Source: Strigops habroptila (Eukaryota > Chordata > Aves > Psittaciformes > Psittacidae). From it: DNA of 64,000 bases. The notes under the pieces were generated by a model. It worked only from the letters and a program-made list of their open reading frames with translations. It was not told where the DNA came from and ran no database searches. The stretch lies in NCBI RefSeq assembly GCF_004027225.2, contig NC_044282.2:60071225-60135224 (forward strand), in the 5' to 3' direction. A program made the position numbers and the translations under genes. Shown piece after piece: positions 1 to 16,512 of this stretch (within the stretch, counting starts at the first letter, position 1; every line of letters begins with the position of its first letter).

Positions 1-2595
1 TCATGAATCTTTGGCTTCAGCTGCAAAGAACCAGGAGCATTGCTTGAAGGGGAAGTGGATGGTTAATGGACAAAATCTGGACTTTGCTTTCTCTCCTCTG
101 ACACATTGCTTTGGCAAAAGCTCTGATGATGTTGGGTCTTTACCCTGGCATTACGTAAAGGCTGGAGAGATTAGGGACCTATTGCACCAAACAGGTAAGG
201 AGAGATCATCCTTGCAGCAACACTCCTTTCTTGCCAAAAAATGATCAGTTTGCTGGTGCCCTTGGAGCTGCACTCTAGCATCCCCTGCCAAGAACCTCCT
301 CTATTGAGGGCTGGTCTAAAGGTCATCCCACCCATCCAACAACATGCTGTGACCTCACTTCAGGAGGGAAGTTACTGGGGATGTGTTTATCCTGCCAGGA
401 GCATGGTCCTAGCCTTTTTCCCTGGACAAGAAGGGCATTGAGGAGGCCCACAGGACCAGGAACAAAGGCAGAGACATGCTGAGGAACCAGCAGCGAAGTG
501 GAGGACATATCTCTTGAACTTAACTTTATTGAACAGGGGGCATACAATTTGATTACAGGAAGATATTTAAGAACCTCCTCAAGCATGGCTGGATGGCCAA
601 GTCCCAGGATGTTGGTGGAAAGGAGATGGCCAGGCCTGTTTGTGTGAGACCACACTAGGGATCCACACTGCTACGCCACATCTCTCCTGCTTCTTGGTTC
701 CTTGTGCCAGATACTGAGACACCCATACAAGGGACTGCATGTCCAACCTGAGCAGAGTCTGAGCCCTCCCTGGCTGGCACAGCCTTGCTGTAACCATATA
801 TTGGATTTGTTTGCTCTCCAAAACAGTGTCACAGCATCAAAATTGCCTGCTGGGTATGGTTTTATTCTGGGCTAATCCCTGATCTATTCCTATTCCTATT
901 CCTATTCCTATTCCTATTCCTATTCTGCTCAGCAGTAAAAGCTAAGAGAAAGGAGAAGGGAGGGGGTGCACTTGTTATTTATGTTTGCCTCCTGGAGCAA
1001 CCACTACACGTACTGAAGTCCTTTTTCCTAGGAAGTGGCCAGACATCGCCTGCTGATGGGAAGTAGAGAAAAAATCTGTTTTCCTTTGCTTGTACATACA
1101 ACCTTTGCTTTTGCTTTATTGAACTGCGTTTATCTTGAGCCATGAGGGGTTTTTTTCCATCTTATTTTCTTCCCTCCCTTTCCTGCTGAGGAGGGAAGTG
1201 ATAGAGTGGCTTGGTGGGCACCTGGTGTCCAGCAAGGGTCAATCCCCACAATCTCATTTGCTCCCCTGGGAAAGTTTGGCTGAGAAACCTGAGGTTATGC
1301 CTGTGCTAAGAAACAACCCCTCCTTCAGATGTCTTCTGTTCCGCTTTACACTAACCTTCAGAAGAGCTGAGGAGATGTACAGAGATGTCTTCAAACCATC
1401 CAACTCTATCTGCTTCCAACCATGACTCCAAGTCCATTGTCCTTTCTTCTTCCATCTGTCTATATCTACCTCTTGTCATACCATGAGACTTTAAAACTCT
1501 AGAGCCACAAAGATCTTTCCAACCTCTATCTGCTCAGTGGTGTGCATGCTCCATGAGCACTGGGACCTTGAAAAGGAGCAGAGCACCTTCCCTTAAAGTT
1601 TTTTAGTGTGCACCTACAGATAGCCGCGGCATCATCATTGCTTCAGCTCTATGCATTCCCTCTTACATGAGAAAAGCAAAGTGAAGACAACAAAGCCCAT
1701 TACTGACTCCAAGGCAAGCCAGCAAGATGTAAATCTGAGAATTAAAAGCAAACAGATTAGGAGGCTTTTGTTTCTGCTGCATCAATGTGATTACAGGGTA
1801 AAATATTCTTAAATCTGAAGAACAGGGTGGAGAGAAAATGTGAAAAGTAGAATAGTTGGTTTTTGTAGGGCTTTAAGGACCTGGTAGGTAATGTTGGTCC
1901 TCTCCCCAGCTACAGCAACTGTGGATGAAGCACCGTCATGTATAGCACTTACAGAAGCCAGACTAAGCATGTATAAACAAGAGTCAACTCATTATCAAAG
2001 TGAAGCAGCTGGGAAGGGCATGGTGCTGTAACACCCTCACCTGCTCTGCAAGAAACAATGGTTGCATTAGTCATAAAACCGTGGTCAAGTGGAATGCTTC
2101 CTCCACCAGAAGGTTTCCCATCATTAGAAAGTTGAGGTGTAGGAGGAGGAAAAGGCCTTGTTTAACCTGAAGAAAGTGTTAATTCACAAATTAACAAGGC
2201 AGGTGGGTCATACAAATGGTTGAGAGTCACTACACAGACAGGAAGGGCTGTATCTGTCTCTCTGCCTAAAATCATGCATCACTTCTGCAGCTGATTAAAA
2301 GGCTTCAGCACTACCTGACATCCTTCATCACTACTCTTACGTGCTCTAAACAAGAATGGCAAAACAAGGATACATCTGCATAGGATTTTATTAAAGTAGG
2401 CATCATCCGCAACTGACAATATTTGGGAAAAAAATATTTTAAACAATTTTTTTTTTTCCCTGAATAGGTAATTTAACAGCTACAGTGCTCGAGTGTCATG
2501 AGAGAAGTCTCTGCCCAGAAGTCAAACTTCAAACTGGTAGCAAAAGTTAGACATTTCATACCACATCAAATTGGTGTAATACAGAAAATACTGTA
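1..2595. other. Non-coding DNA, downstream side of TDH
   Basis: Nothing recognisable except the CTATTC microsatellite. Synteny with human 8p23.1 would place FAM167A further left, but no FAM167A-like protein is seen here. Confidence 0.6.
884..925 (+). repeat. (CTATTC)7 hexanucleotide microsatellite
   Basis: Seven perfect tandem copies of CTATTC, 42 bp. It differs from the vertebrate telomere repeat. Confidence 0.97.
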
Positions 2596-2710
2596 TCATA
2601 GAATCATAGAATAGTTAGGGTTGGAAAGTACCTTAAGATCATCTAGTTCCAACCCCCTGATATGAGCAGGGATGCCTCACTCTAGACCACGTTGCTCAAG
2701 ACTCTGTTAC
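2596..2710 (-). mobile_element. CR1 3' end fragment
   Basis: Reads TCATAGAATCATAGAATAG then the GTTGGAAAG...CCAACCCCCTG signature, i.e. the CR1 3' terminus in minus sense. 5'-truncated to about 115 bp. Confidence 0.9.
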
Positions 2711-5059
2711 AACAGAAGTTAATGGGGAAGATGTGGAAAAAAATGCATGCATCACAGGCTGAAAAACAGAATTTCAAACAGGAATCAGACCTTCCAGACA
2801 TATCTAGACACATCTAATCACATTCTTGATTAACACTGCACTGTTACCTCCAAACAACTCTCTATTGTAAGATGATTTATTTCAGATTTGCAAAATATAA
2901 ATTTCTTAAATGGCTGCTCCTAAACCAACTAAATGAAGTAACGAAATGGAATGAGACTCATCAAGGACTATTATGCACATCTTGTGGAATGGAGGCAATG
3001 AGGAGTCCTCAGGGTCTGAATTATGAAAGGCTAGAATGGACAAGACACTTGACCTCATAAAGGTCTTCACCTGACAGCTCAGTGTAAGGTTCACTAGGAG
3101 AGGTTTGGCAGGGCAGAGGACAAAACCTGAGCAAGTCTTTCCTTGTAGGGTACAAATGGAGGGCCACAACATTGCTGGCCCATTGAGCCAAATACTACAC
3201 TTGAACAACATGATAGTTACAACAGTGGACAAAGTTTAAAAACTTGTCTTTTCAGAAATGTAAAGAATATAAAAATGTTTCAGTAACAGGCCAAAACCCT
3301 AGAGGTTTTTGAGCTTAAGGACCTGGTAAACACATACTTTGCCAGCAGATGAAACAGCAAAATACGTAACAAACCCGAGAGAAACAAGTTTAACAAACAT
3401 TCGAAATAACTGGGTTTCACCACAGATCTTCATTTGAAGGTTCCTTTCATGAGAAAACATATTCCCTGCAGCATGCAGACTCCTTCACAAAGAGACAGAA
3501 ATCTGGTCATGTCAGTTATCTACTCACTGAGGAAACACCTCAGGGTTACAGAGAGATTAAAACTCGCAACTACCAAAGCATTGTCTCAGAAAACACAGCA
3601 AACAAGTTGTAGGCAAAAAACAAGACTTGAACACGTTTACCTACACACGCTATTGGAGTATACAAGACAAAAAAGATGGAGAGCTTCATATAGGGAATTT
3701 CCAGTCATTTTGAGAATGAAAGATATTTTTTCTTTGAAAAAAATAAAATCCAAAGTTCCCAGATACTGTTTCTCAAGGCGTGCTATAGCTATAGTAGCCA
3801 ATGGCTCAGATTCACATCCATGGAAATGGATATTTTACCTAAACTGGCTTTTCTGTCTCTCCAGTTTGTGATTTCTCAATGTCTCCTAAGTAGCTTTTGA
3901 ATCAACATATCTTCCTTGCATATCTACTAAGATTCCCTTGTTAATCCCAGAATCTGTTGTGCATGAAACTCAGTGAGCAGAACAGCCCTTAACTGTAGCT
4001 AGAAAGTGGTTTCATCTTCTGGATCCCTCTCTAAAGTATAAAAGCATATAACAGTTAGACATAAATAGCATCTACAAATACACTTACAGTGTACGCGGAA
4101 AATGTAGTGAACACAAACAGATTACAATGACTGACAGGACTCTACCATAAGGTTCCATCATCAGCCCACTCTGAAAACCTGCTCCAAGCAGTATGTCATC
4201 ATGCTAGCACAGCAAACAACTGGGATGACCAAAAGTGTTGCTAATTAGTAATAAACCCATACATAGGCATTGCCTGCTTGAAATATGCCCCAGATTCACA
4301 TACATGTAACAGCTCCTCTGAGGTTAAACTGGAGGCAGCAGCACTTTCAGAGTAGGACAAATCCTAGCTTGTAAACTCTGGGTTTTTAAAGCATAATGAG
4401 AATTCAAGTCCTATTCCCCTTAATATTTATAAGCATTATAAGAATAATGTTACCTTGTATGCCCTATAGAAACATGTTTACAGCAGTATATATACATATA
4501 TATATAAAGGAACTATGACGGAAGTTTGATTTCAAACTAAAATTGGAACAACCTCTGCAATTTGGAAACATGAAGTAGCTCTTCTGAGCTCTCTTTTGTA
4601 AGCAAAGAGTAGAAAGCATTGTATTTTACTATGATCTAACATCCTCCACCAGGAAAAATGAGAAACCTATCGTTAACTTGGCAGGATATGCCCAACACAC
4701 CAGGTTTGACAGTACTGCCCCATGTTGTTTGCCAAAGAAAGGAATGATGAAGGCAGCAGGAATGATTGAAGAGTCAATAGCCAGGCGTAAGTGCTTTTTT
4801 TTTTTCCTTTTTTGATAGCTGCTTAAGTGTGAAAGTTCAAGAAATCTGTGTTTGTCTTCGGTGCTGACTACTTGCAGACAGTACCAAACAATGCTGTTTA
4901 TCTAATAGTACATTCCAGCCACAGCATGTTTCTGCCCAACTCTATTGCTACTTATGAAAACTAACAACTGACATGCTCTAAGACTCAGAACAATATAAAC
5001 TAATTTAGCCATTTCTTCCTGGTCCTCTGTGGAAATCTGGAAGCATCTTACAAAGTATT
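2711..5059. other. Non-coding DNA 3' of TDH, probably including its 3' UTR
   Basis: AT-rich single-copy sequence. The 3' UTR end cannot be placed: no AATAAA on the minus strand was found within the first kilobase past the stop. One occurs near 2875. Confidence 0.5.
4487..4508 (+). repeat. (TA)n-rich short microsatellite
   Basis: Alternating TA with one CA interruption. Confidence 0.8.
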
Positions 5060-10124
<5,065 letters not shown>

Positions 10125-10142
10125 CTTCCTCCTTCCAGTATG

Positions 10143-13100
10143 CTGTGAGAACAGCAGAAAAGATTAGTCACAAATGACTCAACCATATTAAACGTTTTAA
10201 ACACCTCCTTAGAAAAGTCTGAAGGGTTTCAGGGAATTTTGATGTAATCCACATCCTAGCCGATGTGACAACTGAGAGCCTTGTCTATTAGACGCAGCCT
10301 GTGAAGTAATATGAATGAGGTAACATGTTCACCAGAGTGAGCTCAAGAAAATATCCATAGCCCCAGCACAGAGTCCAGTATAATGGAGAATGAGAACATA
10401 GTTCAAGTTTAATCCTTTTAAAACAGTCACTAGAAACTAGGATTTCAAGTACAAAAGACAACAAATATTCTTTGAAATAAAAATTCAGCAAGTTTGGCCG
10501 TTATGATTACACAGCTTCACTATAGGTGCTTTTGAGTGAAAGGTTTGTAGACTGCCATGAAGCAGCAAACCTTCCTAGTACCGCATCAGCAAGATTCACC
10601 GAAGCCAACAGAGGCAGCACTAAATCACTTTCAAGAACACTACTTTGCTCAGACTTAATACACATGCTGGACAGTTCCTGGAAGCAAACAAAGGAGAAGC
10701 TGTATCTACCCAGGAGTCATGAAAATGTCCTAATTATTTCACAAGAAAAGAATTATTTGATCATAATAATACACTGTAAAAATATCCCTAAGTTACCCTG
10801 AGCTATGTGCAAGTTTAGTTTTATTTCCCTCTAAATCTTTCACATTGGGGAAAGAAATAGAGAAGGACGTACCCCAAATAAATCATATGGGCATCCACAA
10901 CCGGTCTTTTCTGAGGTTTCAGTTTACTTCTTTCAAATAGAGTTTTAAGGCACAGTCACTGAAATTCTTCCTTATTTCCCTTCAAACAACTTTTAACTCT
11001 CACAAAGTGCCAGAATAAGTCAATTCTCATGTGAAAACATATATCAAACTAGCTTGCTCGCGATTACGCTGACAAGTCCTTTCTCATATGTGTTCTTGTG
11101 GCATATATTATAGTAAGAAGAGTCAGGGATGAGGAAGGCCACAACAAGAAATGATGTTGGCTCATTGCTGCAGACGGATCCCAGCAGTACCAATTCTAGA
11201 CTGCACAGAAAAGCAAACAAGTAATCAATGTAGGTGCTCCTTTCAAGCAACAGACAAGGCTGAGAATTTTCTGATACTTCAGGGAGTTCTGCTATTTAAA
11301 TACAGAAAACTTGCTAAACTTCCTATCATACGCTTATGCAGATATCACCCCTCAAAAGTGCAGTATTCAAAAGAAAATTTGCATATTTAAACAGATCAAA
11401 GATTTTTATTCTCAGATGCATCTTCCACACACACCCCCCTTAGAACTGTTTGCTCACTTTATTGCCTTGAGAAGCATGGCCAGTTAGTATCCCGCTGAAT
11501 TAGCCAAGCCTCTGCTGCACCTCACAGCCACAAACCCATTACAGAAGTCAGTCTCCCTGATTATAGGCTTGATGTATTAAAGCCACATCTCTCCTGTCAC
11601 AGTGCCACAGAAGCAGTCACTCTATCTTTGCTAGGCTTTGAACAAGTCTCTAGCAATTCCTTGCTACACACCAACCCTACATACCTGCATCTAACTCCAC
11701 CTATAAAATAGAGCAAGCAAGCTATTCCTTGAGTGCTGAAGGTGAAGAAGCTCCATTTCCTGAGGACCCAATCTCAGAGGTTATGACATCTTTCTCCTAT
11801 CTTGATCCTCTACCGCTCATTCAGTTTATATTTCTGATGGACACAAAGATGATGAAGGGACTGGAGCATCTCTGCTATGAGGAGAGGCTGAGAGAGGTGG
11901 GACTGCTCAGCCTGGTGAAGAGAAGGCTCTGGGGAAATTTTACCAATGTATCTAAATACCTGAAGGGACAGTGCAAAGAGAAGGGAGCCAGGCTCTTTTC
12001 AGTGGTGCACAGTGCCAGGACCAGAGGCCATGGGCACACACTGGAACACAGCAGGTTCCTCTGGCCATCAGGAAACACTTTTTTACTGTCAGGGTGACCA
12101 AGCACTGGCACAGGTTGCCCAAAGAGGTGATGGAGTCTCCATCCTTGGGGATATTCAACAGCAATCTGGACGTGGTCCTGGGAAACTGGCTCTGGATGTC
12201 CCTGCTTGAGCAGGGGAGGACGGACCAGATGATCTCCAGACGTCCTGTCCGACTGATGCTGATCCTGTCTCTGATGCTCAGCCAAGTCACCGATGAGATT
12301 CCTCCCCTGCAAGCCCACCTTCACGAGACAGACATGTTCTTGCTGTTTTTGAGACTCACTCGCTGTCAAGCTTACTTGAAATTAGCAAATAGGTGCAAAA
12401 ACAGTTGGGTGTGCAGGGGAGGAAAGCAGCAGGCAGACACATCCAGACAATCCAATCTCGTAAAACACTTTTCTTCCTATGAAATCAATGTAAAAGTGTA
12501 AAAGGGCAGTAATAGCCTTTCAAGAGAGCCATGATAACCCTTTTCTTCTTTCAGAATGGGACAATAAACAGCTCTTATAGTACTAAGAGAGACTCTCTGG
12601 CCTCTGCTGCAGAAAATTTCCTCTTAAAGTACCTGAAAAGGCATTTTGAGCTCTATAAACAAAGTACAAACCGAAGTTAGGTGTTACTAAAAATGCCACG
12701 CTGGTGGCTAGCTGTTTTCCCACCTACTGAACTGGTTTCTCCAAACATACCCGGGGTGAAATTCTCAGGCTTAAGCTGAGAATTTACTTGTAAGCCTAGG
12801 CTGACTCCAAAGAACCGTAAATGCATTTTATACCAGACACTGAAACCCCCTGGCTCACCCAGCAGCACAGCTGCATGCAAAAATCACCACCTATGACATG
12901 CATTTATTTCTACTTCAAATACGAAGGGGGGTGTGTGTGTGTGAAATGGTGTAGCTAGCTATGAAATTCTAAAGTTACCAACAAATGCACAGATCTATTA
13001 AGAAATTAATAGTATACCTTAAAAACAGTCTCCCAAACCAACTACGAGATAAAGGTGACCCCAATACAGTGATTAACTTGCAAAAGCAACTTGGACAGAA

Positions 13101-13567
13101 AAGCCCCTTCTGCTAGATCAGTTTCCCATTTTACTTAACTTCAAGGAGTTATTAACAGCTCTAAACACAAAAAGTATTTATTTAATTGATGTAAAAAAAG
13201 AACATTCATTTTTTTGATAGGTTTGTCTTTCTTACTATCCCAAACTATAGCTTTCTCTATCCTACTATTACAGAGAAATACTTCTGTACTGCTAGGAACT
13301 GGGGAGAAAAAACAATCATACATATTTTCAAACACATTCCTCCTCCTCCCCTTCTCTTCTGACTACTTTCTCAGTCACTGGGTTTACACACTGACAAAAA
13401 CAGATATTAGAAACGAGCTCTTCTGTTTTCTAGATCAAGGAAAACGAGGCATTTTTCTCCTGAAACACGGGATTTATTTCCCCCACCCCACTAATTTAAA
13501 TTAACAACCAACACTAATTTCAAGGATTAAGCGATACATGCTGGAACTTTTCCTCTTCTGTACTCAC
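10143..13567 (-). other. TDH: Predicted 5' UTR intron of TDH
   Basis: This 3.4 kb stretch holds no recognisable exon. It contains one diverged plus-sense CR1 fragment (11846-12252). Open frames at 11729-12501 come from that CR1 and are not genes. Confidence 0.4.
11846..12252 (+). mobile_element. Diverged CR1 fragment
   Basis: Plus-sense signatures include GGACTGGAGCATCTCTGCTA, GAGAAGGCTCTGGGG and GGCACAGGTTGCCCA. It carries the end of the CR1 reverse-transcriptase ORF, broken by stops. Confidence 0.85.
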
Positions 13568-13590
13568 CTGTCCGTCAGCTGGTGATAGAG
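13568..13590 (-). other. TDH: Predicted noncoding first exon of TDH (short 5' UTR exon)
   Basis: On the minus strand a perfect donor, GGACAG|gtgagta, occurs at 13568/13567, about 50 nt after a TATA box. If transcription starts about 30 nt past the TATA box, exon 1 would be only about 20 nt long and would splice to the acceptor at 10143, 18 nt ahead of the TDH start codon. This is inferred from signals only; no transcript evidence is available. Confidence 0.45.
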
Positions 13591-13611
13591 CAGAAGCAGA
13601 TTGGCGAGGGC

Positions 13612-13646
13612 AATTTATAGGACACTGCCTCTTGTGAAAGCCAATC
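13612..13646 (-). promoter_or_regulatory. TDH: Candidate TDH core promoter: TATA box plus inverted CCAAT box
   Basis: Minus strand reads GATTGGCT (13646-13639), then about 20 nt later CCTATAAATT (13621-13612). Spacing and order suit a tissue-restricted TATA promoter. The surroundings are not GC-rich, in contrast to the MTMR9 promoter. Confidence 0.45.
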
Positions 13647-13699
13647 AAAACCTGACAGAAAGTAGGAGTTGTCCCACACCTTAAAAAAAAGAAAAGAAA

Positions 13700-15195
13700 A
13701 AAGAGCTCGCACACAAGAGCAGCAGCCACCAGGGCTATCACTTTGTTCACATTTGTTCACATTTGGCTTTGAAATGCCTGTATGTTTGTGATAGGCAGAG
13801 GACACTGAAGCTATGCAACCGGCTCCTTTAACTAACAGCACCACACAACCTAGGGCCGTCTCTGAAAGACAGGTTTGAAACTGATCAGCTGCAGCACAAA
13901 GGATTAGTATGAAGCAAACACATTGTCGAATGTAAAGCAAAGACCTCCCTTGAGAGCAAGGAATTTCTGAGTTTTGTGAGAAGATTAAAGCATGAGGATA
14001 AAGAAAAGCCGGGAAAAAAAGAAGCAAGTTCATAAAATGATATTTAGTGAGTGAAGTGCCAGTTGCTGTTCCTTTGCAGGATTTCCAAACTGTTCTACAA
14101 GCAGCAATCACCTGTTGCTCAAACAAAAGACAAAAACATGTTTATTTAAGTTAGTAGTTTCTTCCATACTAGCTATTGATAGAACATTACGGTGATAAGA
14201 AAAATAAACTCATGGGTTAGGTCTGGAAAATCCTACAACAGTAAATGTCAAAGAAAATGGGAAAGAGGAAGAAGAGAGAGTTCAGAACCAAAACCCAAAT
14301 CTCCCACTGCATTCCAGGGGCTGCATAGCTGCTGAGATCCCATGGGGTGCTCCTCCACAGAGCTAAGCAAAGAAGTCCAGAGCTTGCTTCTTTCAAAGAA
14401 AGTTAAGATACTCTCTGGGCACAGGATCTTGCAGCTTCTCAACCACTAGTACTTCCAAAAGAGCCAACATCCACGAGCACATGGTCCGCACCACACACTG
14501 AACTCCCAGCTATTGTTCTCAACTCACATCTCTCTCCAAAACCAGTTTCATCTTTGACCCTAAAGAAGAAGGGCTTATGCACTGGAAAGCTCCTCTATTT
14601 TTTCAATCTGTATCAAGAATAGCTTGAGTGACAAGATACCACCTGCCATGGGCATCCAGAAGGCGAAGCACATACCACCTTGTGTGTCTCACAGGAAAGC
14701 CTTACTCCCTGGTGCTTCCAACTGGAAACTCCATCAGGTCACCACATTTAGAGTGCTCAAGCTGCAACAACTGGGGGATCCTCTCAGATCAACCAACAGT
14801 TGATGCAGCCTGGATAGCTGGACAGACCCAGGACATCACTCGTTCTCTGTCGGCGCTTCTTCTGGTTCTGAAAACCCCAGACTGGGGTAAGGGAACACTG
14901 CATCCCTCCCTGTGTCCCCTGGCATGGTGAATGTGCCAGGGCAGGGCAGAGAGGTGACCGGGCTCGTCCTGTTCTGTCTGGCAGGCAGCTGTTGGCTAAC
15001 CTCAGTTAAAATAACCTTGACACATGTACAACCTCCACCGCTTGTTTTACAGAGATGGCGCAAGACTGTGGGATGACACCGTATCCCTTGGCACAGCCTG
15101 CCAAGAGATGATGTCAGCCTGAAACACGGAGGGAGCGACTAGAAATGTGACCTCAGCAACCCAAAAAATCACATACACCAGCTACTGAGCAGCAC
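13700..15195. other. Non-coding DNA upstream of the predicted TDH promoter
   Basis: No exon, repeat or conserved motif recognised, apart from an A/G-rich run at about 13680-13705. Confidence 0.5.
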
Positions 15196-15447
15196 AGAAT
15201 CATAGAACAGAATCACAGAATAGTTTGGGTTGGAAGGGACCTTCGAAGGTCATTTAGTCCAACCCCCCTGCATGAACAGGGACATCTTCAACTAGATCAG
15301 GTTGCTTAGAACCACATACAGCCTGGCCTTGAATATCTCCAGGAATGGCACGTCCACCACCCTTCTGGGCAAGCTGTTCCAGTATTTAACCACCCACATT
15401 GTAAAGAATTTTTCCCTCACATGCAGCCTGAATCTGCCCTCTTTTAG
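15196..15447 (-). mobile_element. CR1 3' end fragment next to the orphan CpG island
   Basis: Begins with two copies of the AGAATCA(C/T)AGAA tail and continues GTTTGGGTTGGAAGGGACCT in minus sense, about 250 bp. Confidence 0.92.
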
Positions 15448-15589
15448 TGAGAGGGACCATGATGCTCCTGGAGCGAATAAGGAAAGATCTACTTTACACG
15501 GGGCCTCCGCAGATGAAGCAGAGGCGGGTGTGTGCCAGGCACATGAAGAAAGCCCATGTCAGGTCCCTGCCGAGAAGCCAAAGGGCCAG

Positions 15590-16080
15590 GAAAGAGCTGG
15601 AATTGCCACGCGCCACTCCCGCGACCGGCCCCAAAAGGGCAGCAGCACCTCACGCCGTTATCCCGGGCGGGGTGGCGGGGGGAGCCGGCGCGGTGCCTGC
15701 TCCCAGCGCTGCGGTCATGCAGGCTGGCCGCCCGCCCGCCGCCCTTCCACATCTCATTCATTCTGTTACAGCCCCGCAGCCCCTCGCTCATCGGCGGGCC
15801 CCGCCGGGCTCCCGCCGCCCTGCATCACCTCCTGAGGCGCTGGGTACCGCTCTCCCGGCGCTGCGTACCGCTCCCCGGCGCTGGATACCTCTTCCCCGGC
15901 GCTGGGTACCGCTCACCCGGCGCTGGGTACCGCACTCCGTCGCTGGGTACCGCTTCCCCGGTGCTGGGTACCGCACTCCCGCCGCTGGGTACCGCACTCC
16001 CGCCGCTGGGTACCGCTTCCGGGAAGCCCCTGGGCTCTGGGGGAGGCGGGGCTGCAGCCTGATGTGTCCGCCTGCTGGGA
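15590..16080. promoter_or_regulatory. Orphan CpG island between TDH and MTMR9
   Basis: A roughly 500 bp block is sharply richer in G+C and CpG than its flanks. It starts about 140 bp after a CR1 fragment and contains a minisatellite. It is 2 kb upstream of the predicted TDH TATA promoter, on the far side from the gene. No recognisable coding sequence or clear exon was found. It could be an alternative TDH promoter, a noncoding-RNA promoter or a GC-rich repeat expansion. Confidence 0.55.
15837..16024 (+). repeat. 20-21 bp minisatellite, 9 copies (GCTGGGTACCGC core)
   Basis: Units start at 15839, 15860, 15880, 15901, 15922, 15942, 15963, 15984 and 16005, with period 20 or 21. Seven of nine keep GGTACC. 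All frames stay largely open on both strands because unit lengths mix 20 and 21, producing false proteins. Confidence 0.93.
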
Positions 16081-16150
16081 AGGGACGTGATGTGACACTG
16101 GAGTGACGACACGCAGGCGTGATGTCATTCCCGGCAAGGCTCATCCCTTC

Positions 16151-16512
16151 CTGTAAGGGTGGTGAGCATCCCGCAGACCTAGGCCCAGTGATGCACTGCT
16201 GGACAAGCAGCACAACATAGCGCTGGACAAGGTCAGGTTTGCAAAGAGGAATTGAGGACGTGCTGCAGTCTGGAAGGTCTGAGGCAAGCAGAGCTGTGGG
16301 GGCAGGTGAGAGAGCGCTGAGGCCCTGGCACAGGATGCCCAGAGAAGCTGTGGCTGCCCCATCCCTGGCAGTGTTCAAGGCCAGGTTGGACGGGGCTTGG
16401 AGCAACCTGCTGTAGTGGAAGGTGTCCCTGCCTGTGGTAGACAGTTGGAACTGGATGAGCTTTAAGGTCCCTTCCAAGCCAAACCATTCCATGATTCTGT
16501 GATTCTATGATG
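16151..16512 (+). mobile_element. CR1 3' fragment, apparently interrupted
   Basis: Positions 16318-16512 are a clear plus-sense CR1 3' end (GAGGCCCTGGCACAGG to GATTCTATGATG). The piece CTGTAAGGGTGGTGAG at 16151-16166 matches the CR1 bases that normally directly precede it, so about 150 bp of foreign sequence lies between. Confidence 0.75.

Noticed and set aside
884-925. Interstitial telomere repeat
   Set aside because: The unit is CTATTC, not CCCTAA/TTAGGG.
3434-3871. 145-codon open frame on the plus strand
   Set aside because: No recognisable family or domain, no promoter or splice partner; consistent with chance in AT-rich DNA.
11729-12501. Overlapping open frames of 112-176 codons
   Set aside because: They lie in a diverged CR1 fragment.
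15447-16106. 219-codon open frame and antisense partners (up to 234 codons)
   Set aside because: Caused by the GC-rich minisatellite, which opens several frames on both strands at once.
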